DNA from: Phenylobacterium sp.
Lineage (GTDB): Bacteria > Pseudomonadota > Alphaproteobacteria > Caulobacterales > Caulobacteraceae
Assembly: GCF_030651185.1 (NCBI RefSeq)
Contig: NZ_JAUSCJ010000022.1
Coordinates: 124,001-188,000 of the forward strand
Direction: 5' to 3'
DNA: 64,000 nt
Every line of letters starts with the position of its first letter. Position 1 is the stretch's first letter. Below the pieces are notes generated by a model. That model saw nothing but the letters and a program-made list of their open reading frames with translations, ran no database searches and had not been told where the DNA came from. Position numbers and translations under genes: made by a program. This document shows positions 17,177 to 26,382 of the stretch, piece by piece.

Positions 17177-18661
17177 ATGGCGGACGCCCCTCAGCCTCAG
17201 GCGCCCCCGAGGCGAACCAGACGGCGGTTCTTCTGGCCGGGCGGCCTCTCCGCGCGTCTGCTGATCCTGACCATTCTGTTTGTCGCCTCGGCCGGCGCCC
17301 TGGCCCTGCCGCCGGCGCTCGCGGCCTTCGAGGAGCAGTGGCTGCTGGACCGGGTCCGCGCCGCCGAACTGGCCACCATCGCCCCCGACGTCGCCCCCGA
17401 CCGGGTGGTGAGCGAGGCCTTGGCCGCCCAGCTGCTGGAGGGCGCCGGCGTGCAGCGGGTGGCCATCCAGACCGAGGGCATGCGCCGTCTGGTGCTGCAG
17501 GGGCCCAAGCTGGAACGCGCGCCCTATCTGGTGGACCTGCGCGACCAGGCCCCGGTCTCCTGGCTGGCGGCGCCCTTCCAGACGCTTCTAGGGGGCGGCG
17601 AGGGCCGCATGGTGCGGGTGATCGCCGAGCCGCGTATCCGCAAGGCCGACTTCATCGAGATCGTCGCCCCCGACGCCGTCCTGAAGCAGGAGCTGACCCG
17701 TTACCTCTGGCAATTGCTGCTGGTCATGGCCTTCGTGGCCATGGTGGCCGGCATCTTGGTCTATCTGTCCCTGGCCTTCTTCCTGGTGCGGCCGATGCAG
17801 CGGATCACCCACGCCATGGAGCGGTTCCGCGCTGATCCCGACGATCCCGCCTCGCACCTCGAGCCCTCCGGCCGCCGCGACGAGATCGGCCGCGCCGAGG
17901 TGGAGCTGGACCTGATGCAGGCCGATCTGCGGGTGGCGCTGAACTCGCGGGCCCGGCTGGCGGCCCTTGGCGAGGCGGTGGCCAAGATCAATCACGACCT
18001 GCGCAACATGCTCACCAGCGCCCAGATCGCCTCCGAGCGGCTGGCGGCGTCGCGCGACCCCAAGGTCGCCCAGGCCCTGCCGCGCCTGGAGCGCGCCCTG
18101 GACCGCGCGGTGAAGCTGGCCACCGATGTCCTGGTCTATGGCAAGACCCAGGAAGCGCCCCCCGACATCGGCGCCCTTGCCTTCGCGCCGGCCCTGGAGA
18201 TGGCCGCCGAGGAGGCGCGGCTGTCGCCCGAGGGCGTGCGGCTGGCGACGGAGATCGACCCCGCCGACCAGGTCACTGCCGACCCCGACCACCTGCACCG
18301 CATCGTCGCCAACCTGCTGCGCAACGCCCGCGAGGCCATCGAGGCGCAGGAGGGGCGCACGGCGTCCGGCGTGGTCACGGTGTCCCTGACCCAGGCCGAG
18401 GGCGCGACCCTGATCCGGTTTTCCGACAATGGGCCCGGCGTCTCGAAGCGCGCCCAGGAAAAGATCTTCCAGCCCTTCGCGGGCTCCAGCCGGCCGGGCG
18501 GCGCGGGGCTGGGCCTCGCCATCGCCCGCGAGCTCGCCCAGGGGCACGGCGGCGACCTGGTGCTGGCCTCCACCGGCGACCAGGGTTCGGTGTTCGAGCT
18601 GCGCCTGCCGGGAACGCCGCCGCGGCTGAAGGCGAAGCGGGCAAGAGCGAAGAGCACTTAG
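17177..18661 (+). CDS. Membrane-bound sensor histidine kinase
   Basis: A 494-residue kinase. Two membrane helices (about residues 26-50 and 178-203) bracket a periplasmic sensor domain of ~125 residues. A HAMP-like linker follows (FLVRPMQRITHAMERF), then the H-box LAALGEAVAKINHDLRNML with the phospho-accepting His, the N-box LLRNAREAI, the G1 box FSDNGPGV and the G2 box GLGLAIARELAQGHGG. No response-regulator gene is adjacent, so it is an orphan kinase in this window. An AGTAGGGGGAAGG sequence before the ATG is a strong ribosome site. The signal it senses is unknown. Confidence 0.9.
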   Translation: MADAPQPQAPPRRTRRRFFWPGGLSARLLILTILFVASAGALALPPALAAFEEQWLLDRVRAAELATIAPDVAPDRVVSEALAAQLLEGAGVQRVAIQTEGMRRLVLQGPKLERAPYLVDLRDQAPVSWLAAPFQTLLGGGEGRMVRVIAEPRIRKADFIEIVAPDAVLKQELTRYLWQLLLVMAFVAMVAGILVYLSLAFFLVRPMQRITHAMERFRADPDDPASHLEPSGRRDEIGRAEVELDLMQADLRVALNSRARLAALGEAVAKINHDLRNMLTSAQIASERLAASRDPKVAQALPRLERALDRAVKLATDVLVYGKTQEAPPDIGALAFAPALEMAAEEARLSPEGVRLATEIDPADQVTADPDHLHRIVANLLRNAREAIEAQEGRTASGVVTVSLTQAEGATLIRFSDNGPGVSKRAQEKIFQPFAGSSRPGGAGLGLAIARELAQGHGGDLVLASTGDQGSVFELRLPGTPPRLKAKRARAKST

Positions 18662-18665
18662 ATAT

Positions 18666-18826
18666 CCTTCTCCCCTTGCGGGAGAAGGTGGCCCTGCGGA
18701 GCAGGGTCGGATGAGGGGTCGATAGGCCTATCGGGTTAGGGCGGTCGGACAATGGTCGGAGAGGGGAGCGTGACCCCTCATCCGACCGGTCTCCGACCGG
18801 CCACCTTCTCCCGCAAGGGGAGAAGG
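18666..18826. repeat. Long inverted repeat with ~55-bp arms
   Basis: The left arm (CCTTCTCCCCTTGCGGGAGA... through GGTCGGATGAGGGGTC) is repeated in inverse orientation on the right (GACCCCTCATCCGACC... through AAGGGGAGAAGG). Each arm also contains its own small hairpin (CTCCCCTTGCGGGAG). It fills the gap between the convergent histidine kinase and gamma-glutamyltransferase genes, where it could act as a bidirectional terminator. The form is that of a mobile palindromic intergenic element. Confidence 0.75.
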
Positions 18827-18835
18827 AAGCTTGTC

Positions 18836-20542
18836 CTAAGGCGCCTTCGCGATTCCCTCGCGCCGGGGGTCGGCGGCGCCGACGAGACCGTTCGGCGTCA
18901 TGACGATGGCGTGGAGGCCGGAGTCCTCGCCGCCGCCGGGCTTCAGCGCCACGCCCTTGGCGGCCAGGCCGTCGACGACGCCCGGCGCGAACTTGGCCGG
19001 CTCGGAGGCGTAGGTGTCGCCGCGCGCGATCAGGTTGGGCAGGGCGATGGCCTGGTCGATGGGCAGCTTCCAGTCGAGGAAGGCCACCAGGGCCTTGAGG
19101 TTGTAGGCCAGGATCGCCGAGCCGCCGGGCGATCCCACCGCCGCCACGAACCGGCCCTGCCTGTCCAGCACCACGGCCGGCGCCATCGAGGAGCGCGGAC
19201 GCTTGCCGCCGGCCACGGCGTTGGCGGCCGGGACGCCGTCCTTCTCCTTCGGCGCGAAGGAGAAGTCGGTGAGCTGGTTGTTGAGGAAGAAGCCGTTCAC
19301 CATCCGGCCGTTGCCGAAGACGCTCTCCACTGTGGTGGTCATGGAGACCGCGTTGCCGGCCGCGTCGACGATCACCAGGTGCGAGGTGCCGCCGGGCTCC
19401 ATCGTGGCGTCGGGCGCGCGGACGCCGGCGCCCTTGGGCTTGCCCGGCGCCGGGGCGGGGCCGGCGGTCTGCAGGTTGATCTGGGCCGCGCGGCCGGCGG
19501 CGTAGGCGGGGTCCAGCAGGCCGGCGGTCGGCACGTCCACGAAGTCGGGGTCGCCCATGTAGCGGTCGCGGTCGGCGTACATCAGCCGGCTGGCCTGGGA
19601 AAACAGGTACCAGCCCTGGGTGTCGTTCGGATGGGCCGCGATGTCGGTGTGTTCCAGGATGGCCAGGCCCTCCAGCACGGCCGGACCGCCGGACGGGGCG
19701 GGCGGAGTGCAGACCACATAGACGCGGAACGGGCGGCAGGTGGCGGCGGTGACCTTGGGCTTGTAGGCCGCCAGGTCGGCCAGGGTCATGGCGCCCGGCT
19801 GCTCGCCCTGCTGCAGACGCGTGACGATGGCGGCGGCCACCGGGCCCTCCAGGATCGCCTTGGGGCCCTCGGCGGCGATCTTGCGCACCGTGGCGGCATA
19901 GGCGGGGTTCTTCAGCGTATCGCCCGCCTTCATGCGGGTCCCGTCGGGATTGGTGAAGTAGGCCACCGCATCCGGAGCGCTGGCCTGGGGGAAGCGGCCA
20001 ACGATCATTCGGGCCAGGCGGGGGCTGACCGTGAACCCGTCGTCCGCCAGCTTCTCGGCGTCGCCGAACAGGCTGTTCCAGGCGAGCTTGCCGTGCTGCG
20101 ACTGGGCGAGCGACAGCATGGCGACCGCGCCGGGCGCCCCCGACGATCGGCCGCTCATCAGGGCGGTGACAAAGGGCAGGGGCTTGCCGGTCTCGTCGAG
20201 GAAGAGGGCGTCGGTGGCGGCGGCCGGCGCGGTCTCGCGACCGTTGTAGGCGGTCACCTTGCGGGTCTTGGCGTCGTAATAGGTCATGAAGGCGCCGCCC
20301 CCGAGACCCGAGCTCTGCGGCTCCACCAGGCCCAGAACCGCCTGCACGGCGACGGCGGCGTCCACCGCCGAACCCCCGCGGCGCAGCACATTGACGCCGG
20401 CCTCCACCGCCAGCGGATTGGCGGCCGCCACCATGCCGGAGCCGACGCCGGGCGCCGGGGCCGAGGGGGCGGGGTTGAGGCTGGCGCAGGCGCTGGCCAG
20501 GCTGGCCAGCAGGACGATGCTCAGGCGCTTGAATTGCGACAC
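18836..20542 (-). CDS. ggt: Gamma-glutamyltransferase, predicted lipoprotein
   Basis: A 568-residue member of the Ntn-hydrolase gamma-glutamyltranspeptidases, which hydrolyse glutathione and gamma-glutamyl compounds in the periplasm. The N-terminus is a lipoprotein signal (SIVLLASLASACAS, lipobox LASAC). Family blocks are ANPLAVEAGVNVLRRGGSAVDA, GLGGGAFMTYYD with a nearby NGRETAP, the autoprocessing Thr in EPGGTSHLVIVD, and the glycine loop AVGSPGGSAIL. The GTG start (VSQFKRL) is chosen because it opens the signal peptide; the longer in-frame extension upstream overlaps the divergent peptidase gene. Confidence 0.88.
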   Translation of the reverse strand: MSQFKRLSIVLLASLASACASLNPAPSAPAPGVGSGMVAAANPLAVEAGVNVLRRGGSAVDAAVAVQAVLGLVEPQSSGLGGGAFMTYYDAKTRKVTAYNGRETAPAAATDALFLDETGKPLPFVTALMSGRSSGAPGAVAMLSLAQSQHGKLAWNSLFGDAEKLADDGFTVSPRLARMIVGRFPQASAPDAVAYFTNPDGTRMKAGDTLKNPAYAATVRKIAAEGPKAILEGPVAAAIVTRLQQGEQPGAMTLADLAAYKPKVTAATCRPFRVYVVCTPPAPSGGPAVLEGLAILEHTDIAAHPNDTQGWYLFSQASRLMYADRDRYMGDPDFVDVPTAGLLDPAYAAGRAAQINLQTAGPAPAPGKPKGAGVRAPDATMEPGGTSHLVIVDAAGNAVSMTTTVESVFGNGRMVNGFFLNNQLTDFSFAPKEKDGVPAANAVAGGKRPRSSMAPAVVLDRQGRFVAAVGSPGGSAILAYNLKALVAFLDWKLPIDQAIALPNLIARGDTYASEPAKFAPGVVDGLAAKGVALKPGGGEDSGLHAIVMTPNGLVGAADPRREGIAKAP

Positions 20543-20642
20543 GGAAGGACCACGCGGAAATGAGGGAACTGGAAATGGAGCGGCGTCACCATAGCGAGGC
20601 CTACGTGGACAACAAACCGCAAGCCATGCTTCTGGTTCGATC

Positions 20643-21668
20643 ATGAGCCAAAAGCCTCCCGCCGCTCCTGGAATGCGCAACCTGATCACCGATGTGCCCG
20701 GCCTGACCGTGGGCCAGGCCCAGGACCTGGCCGCCCGCACCGGCGTTACGGTGATCCTGCCCGACGACCGTGCGGTGGCGGCCTGCGACGTGCGGGGCGG
20801 CGGACCGGGCACGCGGGAGACCGACGCCCTGGCGCCGGAGAACCTGGTGGAGGCTATCGACGCCATCGTGCTGTCGGGGGGCTCGGTCTACGGCCTGGCC
20901 GCCGCCGACGGCGTGGTCTCCTGGCTGGGTGCGCGGGGCCGGGGCTATGGCCTTGTGAACCGTCCCGGCGTGCCCAAGTCGCCGGTGGTGCCCGGCGCGA
21001 TCCTCTACGATGTCGCGAACGGAGGGGATCGGGATTGGGGCGAGGACCCACCCTATCGCCGCCTCGGCCGCGAGGCTGTGGAAGCCGCGGGGCTGGACTT
21101 CCAGCTCGGGACGACCGGCGCAGGGACCGGCGCCATGGCCGGCTCGCTGAAGGGCGGGACCGGCTCGGCCTCGATCATCGCCGCCGACGGGATCGCCGTG
21201 GGGGCGGTGGTCTGCGTCAACAGTTTCGGCTCGGTGGTCTCCGGCGACAACAGAACCTTCTGGGCCGCGCCCTTCGAGATGGGGGTTGAGTTCGGCGGCC
21301 TGGGTCCCGCTGGCCTGTCGGCGCGGCCCGACATCTGGGACCTGGCCAAGGCCGACCCGCAGGCGCGGATGAACACCACTATCGCCTGTGTGGCCACCGA
21401 CGTGGTGCTGACCCCGGCCCAGGCCAAGCGGGTGGCGGTGATGGCCCAGGATGGCCTGGCGCGTTCGATCCGCCCGGTCCACGCGCCCTTCGACGGCGAC
21501 GTGGTCTTCGCCATGTCCACCGGCCTGCGCCCCCTGGAGGGTGGCGACTTCACGATCGCCCGCATCGGGGCGCTGGCCGCCGACTGCCTGGCCCGCGCCG
21601 TGGCCCGGGCGGTCTACGAGGCCACGCCGTGGCCGGGGTCGGACGTACGCTGCTGGCGCGATCTCTGA
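20643..21668 (+). CDS. P1-family (DmpA/BapA-type) aminopeptidase
   Basis: A 341-residue peptidase of the DmpA family, autocatalytic N-terminal-nucleophile enzymes that remove N-terminal D-, L- or beta-amino acids. Recognisable blocks are ITDVPGLTVGQAQDL, AIVLSGGSVYGLAAADGVV and GTGAMAGSLKGGTGSAS. The processing site is probably in RMNTTIACVATDVVL, where a Thr follows Asn; DmpA itself has Gly-Ser at this position. It is divergent from the gamma-glutamyltransferase gene, so the two hydrolases may belong to the same peptide-scavenging physiology. Confidence 0.85.
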   Translation: MSQKPPAAPGMRNLITDVPGLTVGQAQDLAARTGVTVILPDDRAVAACDVRGGGPGTRETDALAPENLVEAIDAIVLSGGSVYGLAAADGVVSWLGARGRGYGLVNRPGVPKSPVVPGAILYDVANGGDRDWGEDPPYRRLGREAVEAAGLDFQLGTTGAGTGAMAGSLKGGTGSASIIAADGIAVGAVVCVNSFGSVVSGDNRTFWAAPFEMGVEFGGLGPAGLSARPDIWDLAKADPQARMNTTIACVATDVVLTPAQAKRVAVMAQDGLARSIRPVHAPFDGDVVFAMSTGLRPLEGGDFTIARIGALAADCLARAVARAVYEATPWPGSDVRCWRDL

Positions 21669-21767
21669 GGACCTGCGCGAACGCAGAACGTGTCTTCATT
21701 ATTGCCGAATGTCTTTGGTAAGCTGAGCCGTTAGGTCACCCGCCTTTCGAGGTTCAGGAGACGTCCA

Positions 21768-23024
21768 ATGGCTTGGATTAAGACGACGGCGGCGGTCAGC
21801 GTGATCGCCCTCACCGCGGGCGCGGCCGACGCGCAGCAGAAGCAGGTCGTGACCGGCCCCGTCGCGACCTACTGGATGAGCGGCCAGACGGTGTCCGGCT
21901 TCGGCGCGGGCATGGGCAGCGGCAAGCCGTCCATGGGCCAGATGATGGCGATGGCGGGCGGCGGCGGCGGGGCCAGCAAGACCCTGACCTTGCAGCTGGG
22001 CTCCTCACGCAAGCCGGCGGGCGAGCCCAGCGCCGAGCACCTGCCGCCCCAGGGCCTGCGGGCCGGTCCGACCCTGCCGCTGACGACGCCGCGCGCCCAG
22101 CCGGTCCAGCGCACCGAGGAGACCCCGAGCTTCTCCCGCGACTATCAGAAGCCCAAGGGCAGGATGCTGATCTTCTGGGGCTGCGGCGAGCACGCCCGCC
22201 CCGGCCAGCCCATCGTCATCGACTTCGCCAAGATGGCCGACGGGAAGATGCCCCCCGGCCTGGAGGCGATGAGCCGAGGGCTCAACGTCACGCCGATGCA
22301 GCCGCCGTCCCCCAGCCGCAACACCACCTATGGCGAGTGGCCCAACGAGAAGAGCCGCGCCAGCGTGCCGGGCAATGGCTCCCTGTTGGGCGAGCACCTG
22401 ATCCGCGGGACCTATTCGCCGGACATCCGCTTCAGCCTGAACGCCGCACAGGACTTCCTGGGGCCTCTGAGCCTGACCACCAACGCCATCGGCGCCACTG
22501 GCGCGGGCCAGCTCGGCTGGGGCGCGGTCGCGGGCGCCCAGGCCTATCTGGCGACCGCCATGGGCGGCGGCCAGGACGACACCGTGGTGCTGTGGACCTC
22601 CAGCGAGGTCCAGGCCTCGGCCTTCTCCCTGCCGGACTATCTCAGCAACGGCGACATCAGCCGCCTGGTGGCGTCGCGGGCCCTGATGGGGCCGCAGACC
22701 ACGGCCTGCACGATCCCGCAGGAGGTGGTGAAGGTCGCGCCCCAGGCCATGGTGCAACTGGCCGCCTACGGGAACGAGACCAACCTCTCCTATCCGGAGC
22801 GGCCGAAGGACCCGAAGGTCGCCTGGAACATCGAGTGGGCGGTGAAGGTCCGCTACAAGTCGCAGACCGGCGGCCTTCTGGGCATGGAAATGCCGGGCGC
22901 ACGTCAGCAGGGTCAGCGGCCGGTCATGCTCCCCGGCGGCCAGGAGGCTCCGCCGCCCACCCCGGCCGAGGCCATCGGCGGCGCCTTGCTGCGCGGTCTG
23001 GGAGGTCGTATTCCCCGCTTCTAA
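21768..23024 (+). CDS. Secreted protein of unknown function
   Basis: A 418-residue protein with a signal peptide (WIKTTAAVSVIALTAGAADA, cleavage near residue 22). A Gly/Met-rich stretch near residues 45-70 (MGQMMAMAGGGGGASKT) precedes a domain with RMLIFWGCGEHARPGQPIVIDF and later VVLWTSSEVQASAFSLPDYL. I do not recognise a characterised family; similar proteins occur in Caulobacterales and sphingomonads as far as I recall. The C-terminus is Pro/Gly-rich. The AGGTTCAGGAGACGTCCA before the ATG gives a good ribosome site. The glycosyltransferase gene follows 38 bases after the stop. Confidence 0.65.
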   Translation: MAWIKTTAAVSVIALTAGAADAQQKQVVTGPVATYWMSGQTVSGFGAGMGSGKPSMGQMMAMAGGGGGASKTLTLQLGSSRKPAGEPSAEHLPPQGLRAGPTLPLTTPRAQPVQRTEETPSFSRDYQKPKGRMLIFWGCGEHARPGQPIVIDFAKMADGKMPPGLEAMSRGLNVTPMQPPSPSRNTTYGEWPNEKSRASVPGNGSLLGEHLIRGTYSPDIRFSLNAAQDFLGPLSLTTNAIGATGAGQLGWGAVAGAQAYLATAMGGGQDDTVVLWTSSEVQASAFSLPDYLSNGDISRLVASRALMGPQTTACTIPQEVVKVAPQAMVQLAAYGNETNLSYPERPKDPKVAWNIEWAVKVRYKSQTGGLLGMEMPGARQQGQRPVMLPGGQEAPPPTPAEAIGGALLRGLGGRIPRF

Positions 23025-23062
23025 TCGGGCGGGAACGGCCCTCTGAACATAGGGGCGGGCCT

Positions 23063-24724
23063 TTGGCGTCGCGATTGGCGATCTACCATCCGTCGGGCCA
23101 GTTCAATCTGGTCAACAACCCGTTCGGCAAGGACGTCGCCAACCTCGAGCTGTTCCGGGCGCTCGCGGCCCATGGTGGGTTCGACCAGGTCAGCTTCCTC
23201 AGCCAGGCCAGCCTTTCCGACGCCGACCTGCGCAAGGGCCTGTTGGGGGACTCAGCCGGTGGGGCGGCGCTCACGACCGGCAGCCTGCTGGCCCAGGGCG
23301 CCGTGGCCCAGTCCGGCGTCATGCTGCGCGGCACGCCGTCGCTGTCGGACATCTCCTGGCTGCGGCGCCGCGCGGTGGGAGACCGAGCCTACAGCCTGAT
23401 GGGCCTGGTTCACACCCTCGCGCCGCCGGCCCTGCGCGCCGAGATGGCCACCGCGCTCACCTCCCCGATCCAGCCCTGGGACGCGCTGATCTGCACCTCG
23501 CCCTCGGTGCAGGACGCGCTCCATCGGATGTTCGATGAATGGTCAGGTTTCCTGGCCGACCGCTTCGGGGGCGCCGGGAACCCCAAGCCCTATCTGCCGC
23601 TGATCCCGCTGGGGGTCGACCAGCCGGTCATCGCGGCCCGCGCCGACCGCCCGCAGGTCCGCGCCCAGGTCCGCGAGGAGCTGGCGGTCGGGCAGGACGA
23701 CATCCTGGTGCTGTGGCTGGGCCGCCTCTCCTTCTTCGAGAAGGCCGCGCCGCAGCCGATGTTCCGCGCCATCCAGGAGGCCGCCCAGGCCAGCGGCGTG
23801 AAGGTTCACTTCGCCATGGTCGGCTGGTTCCCCAACGGCGACCAGGACCGCGCCCGGTACCAGGCCGCCGCCCAGGCCTATGCGCCGTCGGTGGCGGTCC
23901 ACTTCCTGGACGGCAACGACCAGGGCCGGGTGGGGTCGTTCTGGGCCGCCTCGGACATCTTCATCTCGCTGGTGGACAACATCCAGGAGACCTTCGGCAT
24001 CACCCCGGTGGAGGCCATGGCCGCGGGCCTGCCGGTGGTGATCAGCGACTGGGACGGCTACCGCTACACCGTCCAGGACGGAGAGCAGGGCTTCCTGATC
24101 CCCACCCTGGGCGGACCGCCGGGCGGGGTCAGTGTCGCCGCCGCCGAACGCCATGTCCTGGGTCTGGACTCCTACCAGCTCTATGTCGGCGCCTTGGCCC
24201 AGCACACCGCGGTCCATGTCGGCCGGGCGGCTGACGCCATCGCCGCCCTGATCGCCTCGCCTGACCTGCGCCGCAAGATGGGGGCCGCGGGCCGCCAGCG
24301 CGTGCGCGAGGTGTTCGACTGGCCGGTGGTGGCCCGCCAGTACGCCGCCCTGGCTGACGAGTTGACCGCGATCCGCGAGGCCTCGCCGCCGGACAGCACC
24401 CAGGGCCGCTTCAACCCGGTGAAGGGCGATCCGAACCGCGACTTCGGGGGCTTCCCCACCGACGTTCAGAACCTGGAGACCCTGCTCCACGTCCGCCCGG
24501 GCGTGACGGCGGCCGATGTCGACCGCGCCATGGGGCTGGAGCTCGACCGCTTCGCCGGGTCCTGGCGCTGCACCGGGCCGGAATGCACCCAGGTGCTCGA
24601 CATGCTGGGCGCCGAAAGCCGCTCGGTGAAGTCGGTCCTGCTGGCCTTCCCGACCGAGCGCCGCCGGCCGGTTCAGATGGGGCTGATGTGGATGTGCAAG
24701 CTCGGCATGCTGGACTGGCTGTAG
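23063..24724 (+). CDS. GT4-like glycosyltransferase
   Basis: A 553-residue GT-B protein. An N-terminal acceptor domain (LAIYHPSGQFNLVNNPFGKD) is followed by a GT4-type donor domain: ILVLWLGRLSFFEKAAPQPM near residues 214-232, SDIFISLVDNIQETFGITPVEAMAAGLPVVISDW near 300-333 with the conserved E(x7)E-like pattern, and RVREVFDW toward the end. A further ~110 residues follow. The TTG start is chosen because it lies 8 bases after an AGGGGCGGG ribosome site and begins the recognisable protein; no ATG fits. The product may build a surface glycan. Confidence 0.78.
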   Translation: MASRLAIYHPSGQFNLVNNPFGKDVANLELFRALAAHGGFDQVSFLSQASLSDADLRKGLLGDSAGGAALTTGSLLAQGAVAQSGVMLRGTPSLSDISWLRRRAVGDRAYSLMGLVHTLAPPALRAEMATALTSPIQPWDALICTSPSVQDALHRMFDEWSGFLADRFGGAGNPKPYLPLIPLGVDQPVIAARADRPQVRAQVREELAVGQDDILVLWLGRLSFFEKAAPQPMFRAIQEAAQASGVKVHFAMVGWFPNGDQDRARYQAAAQAYAPSVAVHFLDGNDQGRVGSFWAASDIFISLVDNIQETFGITPVEAMAAGLPVVISDWDGYRYTVQDGEQGFLIPTLGGPPGGVSVAAAERHVLGLDSYQLYVGALAQHTAVHVGRAADAIAALIASPDLRRKMGAAGRQRVREVFDWPVVARQYAALADELTAIREASPPDSTQGRFNPVKGDPNRDFGGFPTDVQNLETLLHVRPGVTAADVDRAMGLELDRFAGSWRCTGPECTQVLDMLGAESRSVKSVLLAFPTERRRPVQMGLMWMCKLGMLDWL

Positions 24725-24742
24725 GGCCGCCCGGGAGGCTAG

Positions 24743-25427
24743 CTAGTCGTTGTTCAGGAGCGCGAACGCCGGGTAGCCAGCAATCGTGAAATCCCGCCGA
24801 CTGAGTTCTGGGAAGGTCTTGACCATCAGGTCCCAGCACCCTTCCAAGCCTTTGGAGTCGCGCACACCAGCTTGGTGCCGCCCTTCATCAGAGGTCCGGA
24901 GCGGGGAATAACGGCGACCGGCCGTAGGTTCTTCGAATTCTCCAGCCCGTCGATCACCCCCTCGGTGACATCAGGAAACCAGTCGTGGAGATAGTCGTCT
25001 ATGACCACCACCGCCTCCTCCGCGAGATGCGAAGACACCAGGATCATGTCGCTGAGGACAGCGTCACGGGTGTGATCGCCGTCGATATGGGCGAAGCGCA
25101 CCGGAGCGCCGAGTAGGCGGATCCAGTCGAGGGTCGGAATCTTGGTCGAGTCCGTCTTGACCAGCCGCACATTGGCGGGCTCCTCAGTCGGAAGCAGGGC
25201 CTTCAGCTGGGCCGTGAGGTCCTGGAGCATCGAACCCGGGAATATATCGACGCCGAGTACAGACTCCTGCGGCCGGGCGGCCAGCGCCATTCCAATGAAG
25301 GTCTTGCCCTGATAGGCGCCGATCTCCGCGAGCGATCCGAGAACCTGACGGTCCTTCTGATCGGTCAGGATGGCGGTAATCGCCCTGGCCGCCCGCCGCC
25401 AACGGCGAACCATTCTTCGTGCTGCAT
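24743..25427 (-). pseudogene. Class I methyltransferase gene, apparently frameshifted
   Basis: The central frame (24826-25413) encodes 195 residues with a SAM-binding fold: SLAEIGAYQGKTFIGMALAA, VLGVDIFPGS, FAHIDGDHTRDAVLSDMIL and VVVIDDYLHDWF. It stops after CATPKAWKGAGT. In the neighbouring frame the next bases read a plausible ending, KGLEGCWDLMVKTFPELS then RRDFTIAGYPAFALLNND, down to a stop near 24743. At the 5' side an ATG at 25427 opens MQHEEWFAV in a different frame. Together these suggest one frameshift near each end. The gene may be inactive, or the assembly may have indels. The fold resembles TylF/cephalosporin-hydroxylase-like methyltransferases, and its neighbour is a similar gene. 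Confidence 0.55.
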
Positions 25428-25438
25428 GACTCTGGTCC

Positions 25439-26086
25439 CTAGGCCGCGATCTTGCGGGCGTAGAGTTGCCGGATCGTCAGGTCATGCATCACTACCATCT
25501 TTTCCTGGAAGACGTTCAGGAAGCTGTCGATGGCGATCTTCGGCTGGTTCAGGATGTGCGGGTCCAGACGCCAGAGATAGTCGTCGAACATCATGATCCC
25601 GCCCACCTTGAGGACATGGAAGGCCATGATGGAGTCTGTCAACACGTCGGGCGCGTGGTGGGATCCATCGACATAGACCAGATCGAAATACGGCGCTCGC
25701 CGCTCAGCGATGACCTCGGCTAGGCCGAGATTGGACAGGTTCTTATACTTTTTGACCGTCACCTTGTGCGCGGCCTTGGCGCTGGCGATCGTGACGTTGC
25801 GGTCAAAGCGCCGCTCCACCTCCGGCATCGACGACTCGAAGCGGCCGCCCACCTGATGCTCGTCGCCGCCGCTCCAGCTGTCGACACAAGAGACCTCCAA
25901 GGCCGCGCGCGCGCTGAGGACCTCGATCATCCAGCAGGTCGACCGGCCCTCGTAGGAGCCGATCTCCAGGATCGTTTCGATCCGGTTTTCGGAGAAGATC
26001 TTCCGCCAGTTGGCGACGTTGTAGCGCAGCCAGTCGGTGGTGAACTCGTACGCGTCGCCGGCTTCGGGCGCCGAAGTGTCGGTCAT
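25439..26086 (-). CDS. Class I SAM-dependent methyltransferase
   Basis: A 215-residue protein with a SAM motif ILEIGSYEGRSTCWMIEVLS, acidic strand 2 SCVDSWSGGDEH, a DLVYVDGSHHAPDVLTDS block and GGIMMFDDYLW. The VDGSHH/FDDY pattern is shared with small-molecule and glycan methyltransferases of the Methyltransf_24 type. The ATG at 26086 (MTDTSAPEAG) follows GAGGCGATCC and is preferred over the in-frame ATG 11 codons earlier. It is adjacent to the similar but frameshifted gene, with 12 bases between them; the pair probably arose by duplication or travels as a unit. Confidence 0.78.
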   Translation of the reverse strand: MTDTSAPEAGDAYEFTTDWLRYNVANWRKIFSENRIETILEIGSYEGRSTCWMIEVLSARAALEVSCVDSWSGGDEHQVGGRFESSMPEVERRFDRNVTIASAKAAHKVTVKKYKNLSNLGLAEVIAERRAPYFDLVYVDGSHHAPDVLTDSIMAFHVLKVGGIMMFDDYLWRLDPHILNQPKIAIDSFLNVFQEKMVVMHDLTIRQLYARKIAA

Positions 26087-26267
26087 CTGGATCGCCTCTT
26101 GGGCGGACTCCGGGCCCACCTCTTGTTTCGCCGTCCCGTATGTTTGCTCTCTCCTGGCGCGTCAAGTTGACGAAAGCCGCCGCGCCCACCGCGAAAGGTG
26201 CGAGATCGTGGTTGAATCGCGCCCGGCGAACCGCTAGATACCCGCCCTTCGCCGAAAGGCGATGTGC

Positions 26268-26344
26268 GCGCCCGTAGCTCAGCTGGATAGAGCATCAGAC
26301 TACGAATCTGAGGGTCGGACGTTCGAATCGTTCCGGGCGCGCCA
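26268..26344 (+). tRNA. tRNA-Arg (anticodon ACG)
   Basis: A 77-nt cloverleaf: acceptor stem GCGCCCG/CGGGCGC, D stem GCTC/GAGC, anticodon stem TCAGA/TCTGA with loop CTACGAA (anticodon ACG, CGN arginine codons), T arm GGACG-TTCGAAT-CGTTC, discriminator G and an encoded CCA. Its 3' half is duplicated in degenerate form at 27135-27185, which marks it as an integration site. Confidence 0.95.
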
Positions 26345-26349
26345 AACTT
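26298..26349 (+). other. Attachment-site core within tRNA-Arg (left copy)
   Basis: The 3' half of the tRNA, from the anticodon loop GACTACGA through CCAAACTT, is repeated with a few differences at 27135-27185. This is the usual geometry of att sites used by tyrosine recombinases. It directly precedes the truncated integrase gene. Confidence 0.6.
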
Positions 26350-26382
26350 CTCCCCGCCATTGAAAACACTGCGGTTTCATCG

